The translations under genes were made by a program, and so were the position numbers. From NCBI GenBank assembly GCA_016841765.1, contig JAENYN010000031.1:1-57228 (forward strand): DNA of 57,228 nt. Reading direction: 5' to 3'. Source of the stretch: Guptibacillus hwajinpoensis (GTDB lineage Bacteria; Bacillota; Bacilli; Bacillales; Bacillaceae_O). The notes under the pieces are model-generated. The model saw only the letters and a list, made by a program, of their open reading frames with translations. It did not search any database and was not told where the DNA came from. Numbering within the stretch: the stretch's first letter is position 1; each line of letters starts with the position of its first letter. Positions 7,442 through 16,705 of the stretch are shown here, piece by piece.

Positions 7442-8041
7442 TTGAAGAATTTAGTTATGATCAAAGCTTTGTTACTTTCTATGTTTTTAATTACAGGATG
7501 TCAAAGTTCTTCAACAAACGCCGACCAAAGTGATGATTCTTCTCATGGAAATGAAAAAATACAGTCAAATGAACTCAGGGATGATCAACAAGAAATTACA
7601 TACTTGAAACATCAATTAAGCGAAAAAGAAATCGAGGTTTCTGGTATTTCCAGTGGTGGTGAGCATATAACTCTGGAAAGTAAATCTGAGAATTCACCGG
7701 TTTCTAAACTCAGAATAAATTTCATTAGTGAGGATGTTGATTTGAAAAGGGAACAATCGACGGTGAATTATAAAGGAAATAGTATAGCGAGAATCTTATT
7801 TTATGCTTTTCAGAATCAACCGGAAAGTTTAGAGCTATCTAAAAATATGAGTAGTGAAATGAATAGTTTATATGCTGATGTTTCCAGAGGGGTAGTCATG
7901 CAAGAGAATGCTTCCTCAACTGATAAAAATATTCGTCAAATAAATATTACTGTTGGAGGTTCAGAAAATACACTGGAGGAAAAAAAGGCAGCTATGAATA
8001 TTTTGAGTCAAATTATACGAGATTATCTAGTGGGAAATTAG
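7442..8041 (+). CDS. Unknown lipoprotein
   Basis: The start is TTG 7442, 8 nt after AAGGAG; the frame is open to a GTG at 7433. Residues 1-20 form a lipoprotein signal ending in the lipobox LITGC. The mature part (about 180 residues) is hydrophilic and Ser/Glu/Asn-rich, with an isolated IRQINITVGGSENTLEEKKAAM segment near the end and no recognised domain. It should be lipid-anchored outside the membrane. No functional partner is evident; it is monocistronic between two hairpins. Confidence 0.75.
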   Translation: MKNLVMIKALLLSMFLITGCQSSSTNADQSDDSSHGNEKIQSNELRDDQQEITYLKHQLSEKEIEVSGISSGGEHITLESKSENSPVSKLRINFISEDVDLKREQSTVNYKGNSIARILFYAFQNQPESLELSKNMSSEMNSLYADVSRGVVMQENASSTDKNIRQINITVGGSENTLEEKKAAMNILSQIIRDYLVGN

Positions 8042-8131
8042 GGTGTACTTTTATCTTTTTCGGATAATAACATCGTCATATGCAGCTGCCCCTGATAATC
8101 CTGTTACAGACAAAGTAGCAGTATAGTTAAC

Positions 8132-8198
8132 GGTGCCTGTCACAATCCGTGATTTGTCGAAAAAATCCGTTCGACAAAACCCGGGAAGTGACAGGCAT
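8132..8198. repeat. Dispersed hairpin repeat, family A (copy 3)
   Basis: The arms GTGCCTGTCAC and GTGACAGGCA enclose a core with TTCGACAAAACCCGGGAA, followed by TTTTTT. It may terminate transcription from the lipoprotein gene. Confidence 0.7.
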
Positions 8199-8330
8199 TT
8201 TTTACATTTTTACAGACATAGAATTACTAGTATACGTATTATGTTGGCCTGATGCAACACTAATTATAAAAATTTGGAAATGATTTGTGAAGAAATGAAC
8301 AAAGAATGACTTCTATCTGGTTTTTATTGA

Positions 8331-8358
8331 TTGTATACAGGAGGGGGAATAGTATAGT
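8331..8358 (+). promoter_or_regulatory. Promoter of the sulfur operon
   Basis: TTGTAT, a 16-nt spacer and TATAGT lie 58 bp before the start codon. A G-rich tract between the inverted elements GTATAC (8333) and GTATAG (8352) loosely recalls CsoR/CstR operators, but the match is weak. Confidence 0.45.
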
Positions 8359-8361
8359 GAA

Positions 8362-8377
8362 TGTGATTCTTTTCACA
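8362..8377 (+). promoter_or_regulatory. FNR/CRP-type binding site
   Basis: TGTGA-N6-TCACA is a perfect match to the FNR consensus, and the palindrome extends to AATGTGA-N6-TCACATT. It falls just after the -10 at 8353, so a bound regulator would more likely repress than activate. Confidence 0.6.
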
Positions 8378-8415
8378 TTATTCATGTCAATAAAACATAG
8401 AGAGGTGTAATCGCA

Positions 8416-9741
8416 ATGGAAGCTCAAATTAAGGACCAACCGATTAGTCAACCAGGCACACGGGGGAAGTTAGTCAGTAATCAGGTGATTATTGGGTTTG
8501 GAATCATACTGCTTATTACATTGCTTAGCAGTTATGTTAATAACTCAAGCGGGAAATTCCCTTTATATTTGCTTACTGGTGTTGCTTTTGGGTATATCTT
8601 GACACGTTCCAGTTTTGGGTTTGCTGGTGGAGTCAAAAGAATTTATGTTACTGGAGAAGGAAGTCTTTCAAACGCTCTTCTTATCATGTTAGCTGTAACG
8701 ATGATTGGAATGATAGGTATTCACTGGGCTGCTGCGGCAGATGGTGCACTTCCTAAATTTATGGCAACTGCAGGAGAGGCAATTATTCCTGGTTCTGCTT
8801 CCGTTAAAGTGCTTAGTATTGCAACCGTCCTTGGAGGATTTCTTTTCGGGATTGGCATGATGATGGCTGGAGGCTGCGCATCCGGGACGCTGACAGATTT
8901 AGGAGAAGGTTTCACACGTGCTGCTATCGTTTTGCCATTCTTTGTATTAGGTACGGTCCCGGGACATTTTTTACGATACGAAATTCACGAATCACCACTT
9001 GGAGCTTTCAGTACGACGATGTATTTACCAAATACATTTGGTTATCTCGGTACACTTGGCATTTCTCTTTTGGCATTATTTTTCTTATACATACTTGTAA
9101 GAAAATATGAAGCGTTTCGAAAAAAAGAAGGTCATTATGAAGAACTGAAGTTTGAAGAAGATGAGATGCCTGTAGAAAGTCATGCGGAATTTAAAGTGTT
9201 TAGCCATCAGATGTATCATAAGCTTTTTGTTCAACGCTGGAGTTTTCTGACAGGCGGCTTATTGCTGGCAGTGATGTTTATCTTTGTAGTCAATACAACT
9301 GGATCCAGCTGGGGTGTCACATCTGCTTTTACAAGATGGAATGTTGCTTTACTGCAGGGCTTAGGTATAGAACTGACCCACCCGGCCTTTACAGGTATTG
9401 TTGAAGATGTTAACGCAGGTTTATTCAACGACAATGGCTCAGTGAGGAATGTAGGGATCATTTTCGGTTCTGTTATTGCGTTACTTTTAGCGGGGAAATT
9501 CAAGTTTGACTTCGATTTTAAACCGAAAGATGTAATGATTTACATCGGTGGTGGACTATTAATGGGTTTTGGTGCTCGTTTGGCAGGAGGATGTAATATT
9601 GGTGCCTTATTTGGGGGAATCGGTAACTTCTCACTTTCAGGATGGGCTTTCTTAGTTGCATTGACACTCGGTGGAATTGTTGGATTGAAACTATTTGAAG
9701 GAAAACTTAACATTATCCCGCCGAATAGACATAAATCATAA
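8416..9741 (+). CDS. YeeE/YedE-family thiosulfate (TsuA-type) transporter
   Basis: A 441-residue polytopic membrane protein, started at ATG 8416 after GAGAGGTG. It has two halves, each with the conserved Cys motif of this family: MMAGGCASGTLTDLGEG in the first and ARLAGGCNIGALFGGIG in the second. In characterised TsuA proteins these cysteines pass thiosulfate through the membrane. The neighbouring CoA-disulfide reductase-rhodanese gene supports a role in taking up or handling sulfane sulfur. It lies 38 bp ahead of that gene in one operon, with an FNR-type box upstream. The exact substrate (thiosulfate, selenium or other sulfane species) is not settled by sequence. Confidence 0.85.
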   Translation: MEAQIKDQPISQPGTRGKLVSNQVIIGFGIILLITLLSSYVNNSSGKFPLYLLTGVAFGYILTRSSFGFAGGVKRIYVTGEGSLSNALLIMLAVTMIGMIGIHWAAAADGALPKFMATAGEAIIPGSASVKVLSIATVLGGFLFGIGMMMAGGCASGTLTDLGEGFTRAAIVLPFFVLGTVPGHFLRYEIHESPLGAFSTTMYLPNTFGYLGTLGISLLALFFLYILVRKYEAFRKKEGHYEELKFEEDEMPVESHAEFKVFSHQMYHKLFVQRWSFLTGGLLLAVMFIFVVNTTGSSWGVTSAFTRWNVALLQGLGIELTHPAFTGIVEDVNAGLFNDNGSVRNVGIIFGSVIALLLAGKFKFDFDFKPKDVMIYIGGGLLMGFGARLAGGCNIGALFGGIGNFSLSGWAFLVALTLGGIVGLKLFEGKLNIIPPNRHKS

Positions 9742-9779
9742 AACGCCATACAAGATAACGATAGTAGGAGGATTTTGCA

Positions 9780-11474
9780 ATGGGTAAAAAAGTGTTAATG
9801 GTTGGTGGAGTAGCCGGTGGAGCTTCAGTTGCAGCAAGAGTTAGAAGACTTGATGAAAGTGCAGAAGTGATTATGTTTGAACGAGGGCCGAATGTCTCTT
9901 TTTCAAACTGTGCACTGCCATTCCATTTAAGTGGCATTGTGGAAAATAGTGAGGATCTTGTTTTGATGGATCCGGTTCAATTTAAAAAACAATATAATAT
10001 CGAAGCTAGAGTAAACAATGAAGTCGTTAAAGTTAATCGTGAGAAAAAAACAATTACGGTTAAAGATTTAGCTGCAGGATCTACTTATGAAGAGAGCTAT
10101 GATAAGTTGGTTTTATCTCCTGGAGCTAATCCTATCGTGCCGAATATAGAAGGCCGTGATCGTTCAAATGTATTTACAGTGCGTAATGTAGTGGATATTG
10201 CAAAATTAAATACATTTGTAACGCAAAGTGACGTAAAAGATGTTGCTGTCATTGGCGGCGGATTTATCGGAGTGGAAGTAGCGGAAAACTTGCGTTTAGC
10301 TGGGCTGAATGTATCGTTAGTCGAATTCAACAACCAAATCATGAATCCATTCGATTATGATATGGCACAAGTCCTTCATAAAGAAATGATCGACAAGGGT
10401 GTAAATCTGATTGTAAGTGATGGCCTGGCTAAAGTTGAGGAAGGTTATATTGAGTTGCAATCAGGTAAACAGGTAGATGCCCAAGCAGTAGTATTGGCTG
10501 TTGGTGTAAGACCGGAAACAACATTGGCAGTAGAAGCAGGTCTTGAACTTGGTGAAACAGGCGGAATCAAAGTTGACAATAATTATGTGACAAATGATAG
10601 AGATATATATGCAGTCGGTGATGCTATTGAAGTATACGACCGTTTGACACATAGACCGACAAAACTTGAACTCGCAGGGCCGGCACAACGACAAGCAAGA
10701 GCAGCGGCTGACCATATGTATAACATTCCTCACCGAAATACAGGTGTGATCGGTTCATCTTGCATTCATGTATTTGATCAAAATGCTGCTTCAACTGGCC
10801 TGAATGAAAAAGCAGCGAAAAGAGCTGGAATCAAATATGACTTTGTTTATATTATTCCTGGAGATAAAGTAGGGTTAATGCCTGAAAGCAATCCAATGCA
10901 CTTTAAATTGATTTATGAATATCCGACAGGGAAAATTCTAGGTGCACAAGCAATTGGCAAAGGGAACGTTGACAAGCGTATTGATGTAATTGCAGCAATG
11001 ATTACAATGGGTGGAACGCTGGAAGACTTGAAAGAATTGGAGTTATGTTATTCTCCGATGTTCGGTACCGCGAAAGACGTTGTGAACTTTGCGGCATTGG
11101 TATCTTTGAATCTGCTAAATGGTCAATTCAAGCAAGTTCCAGTATCACACGTGCGTGAATTAGTAGAAAATAACGCCTTTATTATGGATGTGCGTGAAAA
11201 AGACGAATATGAAGCGGGTCATCTGAAAAATGCTGTAAACATTCCGCTAAGTGAATTCAGGGAACGATTAACCGAGATTCCAAAGGATCAGCCTATTTAT
11301 CTTCATTGCCGTTCCAGTCAACGCAGCTATAATGCTGTTGCGGCTTTGCAGCACCTTGGCTATAAAAATGTAACGAATATTTCTGGATCTTATTTAGGTA
11401 TTTGTGTGTATGAATATTATAATGATCAGGTTACAGGCAGAGATAAAATTGTAACGGAATATAATTTTAAATAG
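9780..11474 (+). CDS. cdr: CoA-disulfide reductase/CoA-persulfide reductase fused to rhodanese
   Basis: A 564-residue flavoprotein with an N-terminal FAD motif (VGGVAGGASVA) and the active-site Cys44 in SFSNCALPF, the single redox cysteine that sets CoA-disulfide reductases apart from other disulfide reductases. A second dinucleotide site (AVIGGGFIGVEVAE) binds NAD(P)H. A rhodanese domain fills about the last 100 residues, with the Cys loop HCRSSQRS. This architecture matches the CoADR-RHD enzymes of Bacillus and the CoA-persulfide reductase of enterococci, which reduce CoA disulfide or CoA persulfide. AGGAGG precedes the ATG. It lies between the TsuA-type transporter and an APC permease. Confidence 0.9.
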   Translation: MGKKVLMVGGVAGGASVAARVRRLDESAEVIMFERGPNVSFSNCALPFHLSGIVENSEDLVLMDPVQFKKQYNIEARVNNEVVKVNREKKTITVKDLAAGSTYEESYDKLVLSPGANPIVPNIEGRDRSNVFTVRNVVDIAKLNTFVTQSDVKDVAVIGGGFIGVEVAENLRLAGLNVSLVEFNNQIMNPFDYDMAQVLHKEMIDKGVNLIVSDGLAKVEEGYIELQSGKQVDAQAVVLAVGVRPETTLAVEAGLELGETGGIKVDNNYVTNDRDIYAVGDAIEVYDRLTHRPTKLELAGPAQRQARAAADHMYNIPHRNTGVIGSSCIHVFDQNAASTGLNEKAAKRAGIKYDFVYIIPGDKVGLMPESNPMHFKLIYEYPTGKILGAQAIGKGNVDKRIDVIAAMITMGGTLEDLKELELCYSPMFGTAKDVVNFAALVSLNLLNGQFKQVPVSHVRELVENNAFIMDVREKDEYEAGHLKNAVNIPLSEFRERLTEIPKDQPIYLHCRSSQRSYNAVAALQHLGYKNVTNISGSYLGICVYEYYNDQVTGRDKIVTEYNFK

Positions 11475-11483
11475 TAGGGATAA

Positions 11484-12833
11484 ATGATGAATAACAAACT
11501 AGGTCGTTACGACATCTTAAGTTTAGTGTTGGGATCAATTATAGGCTGGGGATCTTTTACTCTTCCCGGAGTGAAATTTCTCCAGGAATCTGGTGTGATT
11601 AATACAGCAATCGGGCTGACTATTGGTGGATTGGCAGTTATATTCATCCAAAAAGGTTACCATATTATGATGCAAAAGCACGTGGAAGACGGTGGAGAGT
11701 TTTCCTATGCGTATAAGAATATGGGGAGGAAGCATGGTTTTATTGTGGGATGGTCATTGATTCTTTGTTATTTAAGCATTGTCCCACTAAATGCTACCGC
11801 TGTTGTATTGGTATTCAAAATATTGTTTGGTTCTAAATTGGCGTTTTTCTACCTTTATGATATTGCGGGTTACTCTGTTTATTTATCTGATGTTTTGATT
11901 GCTAGTTTAGTTATTGTTTTATTTGCTGTTATTAATATTAGAGGGCTTCGACAAAGTTCCAATGTACAGAACACGATGGTCTTGTTTTTAGTAGTAAATA
12001 TCTTGATTGTGTTTGCTGCAATGTTTTTCACAACAGAAAAAACATTATTTGTGGACAATTATATAGCGAACTATGAGCTCAGTTTCAGCGGGATTGTAAA
12101 AGTCATCGCCATCATTCCGTTTTTATTTGTCGGTTTTGATGTGATCCCCCAAGTCGCAACCGATTTGAAATTCAAACCAGAAAAGGCTACTAGAATTGCG
12201 ATCATCTCAATATTTTCAGGAATCGTGATTTACAACCTTTTAAATGTGATTACTGGATTGGCGTTCACGCCAAATGGTGCAGCCCAGCTGGAATGGGCGC
12301 TGGGGGCGGCTGTCATGGATCATATAGGTACGTTTGGCTTTATGCTATTGGTTGTTGCGTTAACAACGGCAGTAACAGGCGGGATCAATGGATTTATGAT
12401 CAGCAGCAGCAGATTGCTTTCTGCAATATCATCGTACGGACTCTTTTATTCTAAATATACCGAGAAAAATAATAAGGGCGTTTATGAAAACAGTATAAAA
12501 TTTGTTACACTTATAGCCTTAATTGCCCCGTGGTTTGGGCGGGAAGTGATTATTTATATTGTTGACATGTCATCTTTATTGGCAGCGATCGCTTACCTTT
12601 ATGTATGCTATATCGGTTATCAAAATGCAGAGAAAGCAATCGATCGATCTCTATCTTTCGTTGGTGTGTTAATTAGTATGAGCTTTATCGGACTGTTGAT
12701 CATTCCTTCATCACCGGCTCATTTAAGTGCACCTTCCCTAATTTTCATGATTACGTGGGGAATATTTGGGTTTATTTATTACAAACGCTATATAAATAGG
12801 TTGGAGAAGTTGGAGCTAATAGAAGTTAAATAG
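11484..12833 (+). CDS. APC-family amino acid permease
   Basis: A 449-residue protein with about 12 hydrophobic helices. It opens with LGSIIGWGSFTLPG, the substrate-site loop of the amino acid-polyamine-organocation superfamily, and carries IPFLFVGFDVIPQVATDLK around the sixth helix. It starts 9 bp after the reductase stop and ends before a strong terminator, so it is the third gene of the sulfur operon. That setting suggests import of a sulfur amino acid or related compound, which is inference. Two adjacent ATG codons (11484, 11487) are equally possible starts. Confidence 0.8.
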   Translation: MMNNKLGRYDILSLVLGSIIGWGSFTLPGVKFLQESGVINTAIGLTIGGLAVIFIQKGYHIMMQKHVEDGGEFSYAYKNMGRKHGFIVGWSLILCYLSIVPLNATAVVLVFKILFGSKLAFFYLYDIAGYSVYLSDVLIASLVIVLFAVINIRGLRQSSNVQNTMVLFLVVNILIVFAAMFFTTEKTLFVDNYIANYELSFSGIVKVIAIIPFLFVGFDVIPQVATDLKFKPEKATRIAIISIFSGIVIYNLLNVITGLAFTPNGAAQLEWALGAAVMDHIGTFGFMLLVVALTTAVTGGINGFMISSSRLLSAISSYGLFYSKYTEKNNKGVYENSIKFVTLIALIAPWFGREVIIYIVDMSSLLAAIAYLYVCYIGYQNAEKAIDRSLSFVGVLISMSFIGLLIIPSSPAHLSAPSLIFMITWGIFGFIYYKRYINRLEKLELIEVK

Positions 12834-12853
12834 GTAAGTTTAGAATCAACCAG

Positions 12854-12888
12854 AAAAGTAGAGGGGATTATCTTACCCTCTACTTTTT
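12854..12888 (+). terminator. Terminator of the sulfur operon
   Basis: The stem AAGTAGAGGG/CCCTCTACTT is followed by a run of T, 20 bp after the permease stop. Confidence 0.85.
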
Positions 12889-12894
12889 TTTATG

Positions 12895-12922
12895 GGACAA
12901 AGGGACAGGTAACCTGTCCCTC
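12895..12922. repeat. Dispersed hairpin repeat, family B (copy 1)
   Basis: GGGACAGGTAACCTGTCCC is a near-perfect inverted repeat. Related copies occur at 13350, 15298, 15779 and 16855. This copy abuts the 3' end of the decayed SDR gene. Confidence 0.7.
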
Positions 12923-13335
12923 TTACGGATTCGTTGACCAAAGTCCTGCTGTCTTCACAAAAGCTCTTGGATGAAGCTTCAATTGAGAAACGATGTATTC
13001 TGCAAGGTCTTCAGGATGCATGACGCGTTCCACATCGCCTTGAAAAAGGTTCGCCTCATTCGCCAGATCGGTTGCGGCCGTTCCAGGTGTTACCGTACTA
13101 ATACGAATGTTATGTTTGCTAACCACTTGCATCAAAGATTCAGTTTATCCCATCACGGCAAAACCTAGATTAGCTGTAGCACTTGTTACCGGAGTGCGTT
13201 TTTACCCGCAGTGGAAGAGATGTTGATGATGTACCCGATTTCCGTTCGATCATCTCAGGGAGAACCTATCCCTTTGTCGCCAGATAAATATAAAATACCA
13301 GGCCCACATCAAGCCTGGTAAATGAATCTGTAAAA
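12923..13335 (-). pseudogene. Decayed short-chain dehydrogenase (YoxD/FabG-like)
   Basis: The last 70 codons (13135-12923) read as a good SDR C-terminus: [16 protein letters not shown] and the ending [10 protein letters not shown], which I associate with YoxD-like 3-oxoacyl reductases. Upstream the homology continues but is broken: an in-frame stop replaces a sense codon after GFAVMG, the SDR strand YIINISSTAG is in another frame from the preceding IERKSG, and another stop follows YLATKG. The Rossmann N-terminus is absent. This is a relic, flanked on both sides by family B hairpins. Confidence 0.85.
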
Positions 13336-13349
13336 ATTTGAATCATATA

Positions 13350-13379
13350 AGGAAAAGGGACAGTGAACCTGTCCCTTTT
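13350..13379. repeat. Family B hairpin (copy 2), doubles as hcp terminator
   Basis: AAAAGGGACAG-tgaac-CTGTCCCTTTT forms an 11-bp stem with flanking A- and T-runs. Read on the minus strand it lies just after the hcp stop and would serve as its terminator. Confidence 0.65.
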
Positions 13380-13393
13380 CCCCTCTTTCCTTA

Positions 13394-15073
13394 TTAAGCT
13401 AATGTACTTTCATGAACATCAATTGAGCTGTTCATGAACAGTTCAATGTCGTCTTGTGTATTTGAAATGCCGCCTACTCCAAAATTGTCAACTAAGAATT
13501 GCGTGACGTTTGGTGATAAGAAAGCTGGCAGTGTTGGGCCGATGTGAATGTTTTTCACACCCAGGTGAAGTAAAGACAAGAAAACGATAACCGCTTTTTG
13601 CTCATACCAGGCGATGTTATAAGATAACGGCAATTCATTTACACTTTCTAATCCGAATGCCTCTTTCAGCTTCAATGCAGTCATGACCAGAGAGTACGAA
13701 TCGTTACATTGGCCGGCGTCAAGTACTCGTGGAATTCCGTTGATATCCCCTAACTCAAGCTTGTTGTATCGATATTTTGCACAGCCGGCTGTCAAAATGA
13801 TCGTATCTTTTGGAAGTTCCTCGGCAAACTCTTTATAATATGTTCTGCTCTTATGGCGCCCATCACATCCAGCCATAACAAAGAATCGTTTAATATCGCC
13901 ATTTTTTACAGCTTCGACGACTTGGTCTGCTACTTGAGCGACTTGATTATGTGCAAATCCACCAACAATTTCACCTTTTTCAATTTCTACCGGCGGTTCG
14001 CATGTTTTAGCATGCTCAATAATAACGGAGAAATCTTTTGACCCATCTTCTTTTTGAGGGATATGGGTTACTCCATCAACTGCTGTAGCCCCAGTTGTAT
14101 ACATTCTTCCTATATAAGAAGCCTTTGGCGGGACAATACAGTTTGTTGTCATTAAGATAGGTCCGTTGAAGCTCTCAAATTCTCGGTTTTGTTCCCACCA
14201 TGCATTTCCGTAGTTACCGACAAAGTGGTCATATTTTTTGAAAGCTGGATAATAGTTCGCTGAAAGCATTTCACTATGTGTATACACATCTATGCCCGTG
14301 CCTTCAGTTTGTTTTAACAAGTCTTCCATATCTTTAAGGTCATGCCCGCTAATCAGGATTCCTGGGTTTTGGCGGACGCCAATGTTTACTTTCGTCATTT
14401 CAGGATGGCCATACGTTGTTGTATTCGCTGTGTCTAAAAGCTCCATGGCATGAACACCGTACTTGCCGCATTCCATTGAAAGGTCAATCAGTTGTTCCAT
14501 GCTTACTGAGTCATCTGTAACTTGGGCAAGAGCCTTTTGCATAAACGCATTCAGTTCTTCATCTTCATAGCTTAGATGTGTAGCGTGCTCTAAATATGCT
14601 GCCATTCCTTTCAGGCCGTAAGTCACTAATTCTCTTAATGAACGAATATCCTCATCTTTTGTAGCTAACACACTAACTTCTTGGGAAGCGGATTTGATTT
14701 CAAGCTGATCATTCGCTTCACCATACCAGGTGACAAAATCACTATTATTGTCTAACGTGTGTCCAGCTTGTTCAATTTCCGTTTTAATCTCTTCACGAAG
14801 CGTTAATCCTTCTCGTACTGTATTGAAAAATTCGTTTTTACTCCAGTTCGCATTTGTAATCGTCATAAAAAGGCCATTTACGATAAATTCATTCGTTTTC
14901 TTTTGGTTGATCCCGATTTCGCGAGCTTTATTATTTACAATCGCTACTCCCTTAAGCGTGTAAATCAACAAATCCTGCATATTTGCTAAATCATCTTTTT
15001 TTCCACAAACGCCAACGATTGTACAGCCTGTTCCTTTTGCTGTTTCTTGACATTGATAACAAAACATACTCAT
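13394..15073 (-). CDS. hcp: Hybrid cluster protein (hydroxylamine/NO reductase)
   Basis: A 559-residue protein. The N-terminus has the cysteine pattern CYQC-x8-C-x5-C, the cubane-cluster motif of the class I Hcp type. Later segments carry hybrid-cluster ligands, for example [29 protein letters not shown] and [12 protein letters not shown]. Hcp reduces hydroxylamine and NO and protects cells under nitrosative stress without oxygen. The start is ATG 15073 behind GGAGG; a second ATG is two codons in. An FNR-type box lies about 120 bp upstream. No Hcr reductase gene is adjacent, so the electron donor is not evident. Confidence 0.95.
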   Translation of the reverse strand: MSMFCYQCQETAKGTGCTIVGVCGKKDDLANMQDLLIYTLKGVAIVNNKAREIGINQKKTNEFIVNGLFMTITNANWSKNEFFNTVREGLTLREEIKTEIEQAGHTLDNNSDFVTWYGEANDQLEIKSASQEVSVLATKDEDIRSLRELVTYGLKGMAAYLEHATHLSYEDEELNAFMQKALAQVTDDSVSMEQLIDLSMECGKYGVHAMELLDTANTTTYGHPEMTKVNIGVRQNPGILISGHDLKDMEDLLKQTEGTGIDVYTHSEMLSANYYPAFKKYDHFVGNYGNAWWEQNREFESFNGPILMTTNCIVPPKASYIGRMYTTGATAVDGVTHIPQKEDGSKDFSVIIEHAKTCEPPVEIEKGEIVGGFAHNQVAQVADQVVEAVKNGDIKRFFVMAGCDGRHKSRTYYKEFAEELPKDTIILTAGCAKYRYNKLELGDINGIPRVLDAGQCNDSYSLVMTALKLKEAFGLESVNELPLSYNIAWYEQKAVIVFLSLLHLGVKNIHIGPTLPAFLSPNVTQFLVDNFGVGGISNTQDDIELFMNSSIDVHESTLA

Positions 15074-15164
15074 TTACGATAACCTCCAGTGGTGGTGTTT
15101 GAATTCTTCAAAATGGAAAACAGTTAATATTTACTGATTTTGTTTAAACTATCAATTCCGTGTT

Positions 15165-15208
15165 AATGGTAACAACCTGAGCGGGGAGAAGAAGTGAGGA
15201 ATATCACA
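15165..15208 (-). promoter_or_regulatory. hcp promoter with FNR-type box
   Basis: AGTGA-N6-TCACA at 15193-15208 matches the FNR consensus with one change. On the minus strand an extended -10 (TG-T-TACCAT, 15170-15165) is centred about 33 bp downstream of the box centre, close to the class II activation geometry. Confidence 0.55.
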
Positions 15209-15297
15209 CTATTCGATTGTTCGCGACTTTGTCATATTTGATCATGAGAGTCATGAAGGCGGGACAGGGGGGGCAGGTCGCTTGTCCATTTTGGGGA

Positions 15298-15318
15298 GGG
15301 ACAGTGAACCTGCCCCTT
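15298..15318. repeat. Family B hairpin repeat (copy 3, degenerate)
   Basis: GGGACAGTGAACCTGCCCC resembles the other GGGACAGG copies with mismatched arms. Confidence 0.5.
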
Positions 15319-15420
15319 TGTCCCAGGTTGTACATAACTAAATAAGTTATGTTTAGAGTCGAACAATAACTATTTAACGTAATCCTGTTTACTAATAATT
15401 AGTTAAGCTGAAAAAACAAG

Positions 15421-15611
15421 TTCGTTCCATTGCGCTGCAGACACTCGCTTTCCACGGGGAGGAAGCTGAGCCTCCTCGGCTTCGCCTGCGGGGTCTCAGC
15501 CTTTCCTCTATTTCCCGTAGGACTTTGAAAAAGCTTCTTTGAAATAACACCGCACGAAGAAAATCGGTTTTTATTTTCGAGGAGTCGAGTGTCTTCCGCT
15601 CCATTCCACTA
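15421..15611. repeat. GC-rich dispersed element, family C (copy 1)
   Basis: An element of about 190 bp with internal inverted blocks: CTGCAG-x-CTCGCTTTCC at the left, GAGCCTCCTC, GCGGGGTCTCAGC, CGCACGAAG and, at the right, GAGGAGTCGAG followed by TTCCGCTCCA. Copies occur at 20271, 20690, 46431 and 46736. Similar sequences are scattered in many Bacillaceae genomes; no function is established. Confidence 0.75.
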
Positions 15612-15778
15612 GTTTTTAAAAATAGGTTGCAGAATTAAAAGATGTATTGAAGAGAGTAAAAAAGGCCCGAACGGTCAGGCGAAAGATTCTCACCTAATCG
15701 TTCGGGTCTGTCATTAGTTGAAATACTTATGTCCCAGCCTCTTTACGTCTTCTGCCGTTCCAGAATCAAACTTGAGGA

Positions 15779-15828
15779 GGGGACAGGTAACATATCCCTC
15801 TATGCCTGGGACAGTGAACCTGTCTTTT
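15779..15828. repeat. Family B hairpin repeats (copies 4 and 5, adjacent)
   Basis: Two units lie head to tail: GGGGACAGGTAACATATCCC and GGGACAGTGAACCTGTC. They overlap the 3' end of the EamA gene, whose last codons and stop come from the repeat. Confidence 0.55.
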
Positions 15829-16705
15829 TGTACCTCCAGCCAGACTGCTTCACACTTAGCACGGTGATCGTAACCAGGATGCCCCCCATTCCAATAGGTT
15901 GAATCACGGTCAAATGATCGCCGAGGAGCAGAACGCCGAATAATGAAGCTGTCACCGGCTCTACCATAGCGACCATCGAAGCCGTTGAAGGGGAAGTCCA
16001 TCGAATGCCAATCATATAAAATATAAATGATAGTCCAGCACCTACGATCCCTAACAGCAGAAACCATCCGATGTCGCTTGATGTTAACGCACTGGCTGCT
16101 TCATCATGGTCTGCAAAAAGGAGAAGGATGAGACAAAGCGAAAAAAAGGAAATCGTTAAGATGGTCTGCGGCTTTCCGATAGAAGAGGAATTTTTAAACC
16201 CGAATATAAACAAAGCATAGGAAAGTCCAGAAGCGAGCCCCGCAGCCGTCCCCAGAAAACTCACTGAAACCGATTCGGTGTTGTAGGCACCTGTAAGCAG
16301 GATAATCCCCATAAGTACACTGGAAATGCATCCCCATTTAAACCAGGTCGATCGTTCTATTCGCAGTAAAAAGGAGATTAAAAGGACGAAAAGAGGGGCG
16401 GTGTACATTAAAGTAGCGGCAACAGCAATGCTTGAGGATTGGATACTTAGAAAATAAAAAGTGAAATTTCCAGCAACTCCAATACCCGCTAGTAAGGACC
16501 AAATGTATAAACGAGTAGAGAAGATCCAATTTTGCTTGAAGCGAAAGAGAAACCACGCGAAAAAAAGGATAAACCCAACAGCCCCTCGGTAAAGTGAAAT
16601 CACAATGGGATCCCAGCCCTTGTTCAATAAAATCTCGGCAACTCCCCCGCTAAGGCCCCAACATATTGCAGCCAGCATAACTAAGCCCACACCTTTAAAC
16701 CGCAT
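15800..16705 (-). CDS. EamA/DMT-family transporter
   Basis: A 301-residue protein started at ATG 16705, behind AGGAGG; the frame is open a further 13 codons upstream. It has about ten hydrophobic helices in two EamA repeats, with the family start MLAAICWGLSGG and a second-half segment VEPVTASLFGVLLLG. These are drug/metabolite exporters; the substrate is unknown. The final residues KKTGSLSQA are encoded by a family B repeat unit, so the original C-terminus was probably replaced. No operon partner is present. Confidence 0.85.
   Translation of the reverse strand: MRFKGVGLVMLAAICWGLSGGVAEILLNKGWDPIVISLYRGAVGFILFFAWFLFRFKQNWIFSTRLYIWSLLAGIGVAGNFTFYFLSIQSSSIAVAATLMYTAPLFVLLISFLLRIERSTWFKWGCISSVLMGIILLTGAYNTESVSVSFLGTAAGLASGLSYALFIFGFKNSSSIGKPQTILTISFFSLCLILLLFADHDEAASALTSSDIGWFLLLGIVGAGLSFIFYMIGIRWTSPSTASMVAMVEPVTASLFGVLLLGDHLTVIQPIGMGGILVTITVLSVKQSGWRYKKTGSLSQA

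Larger units (their letters stand above)
8042..8415. other. Intergenic region with repeat, promoter and FNR-type box
   Basis: The 374 bp hold a family A hairpin repeat (8132-8198), a probable promoter (8331-8358) and a perfect FNR/CRP-type palindrome (8362-8377) ahead of the sulfur operon. Confidence 0.6.
15074..15799. other. Intergenic region, 726 bp, rich in repeats
   Basis: It holds the hcp promoter with FNR-type box, a family B fragment (15298), a full copy of the GC-rich family C element (15421-15611) and a hairpin near 15664-15708 (CCCGAACG...CGTTCGGG). No gene is supported; short open frames inside the repeat are not coding. Confidence 0.6.

Noticed and set aside
8331-8358. CsoR/CstR-type operator at the sulfur operon promoter
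   Set aside because: Only the outer ATAC/GTAT arms agree; the matching C-tract is missing, so it is not called as an operator.
15392-15604. Open frame of 70 codons on the minus strand
   Set aside because: Entirely inside a family C element.
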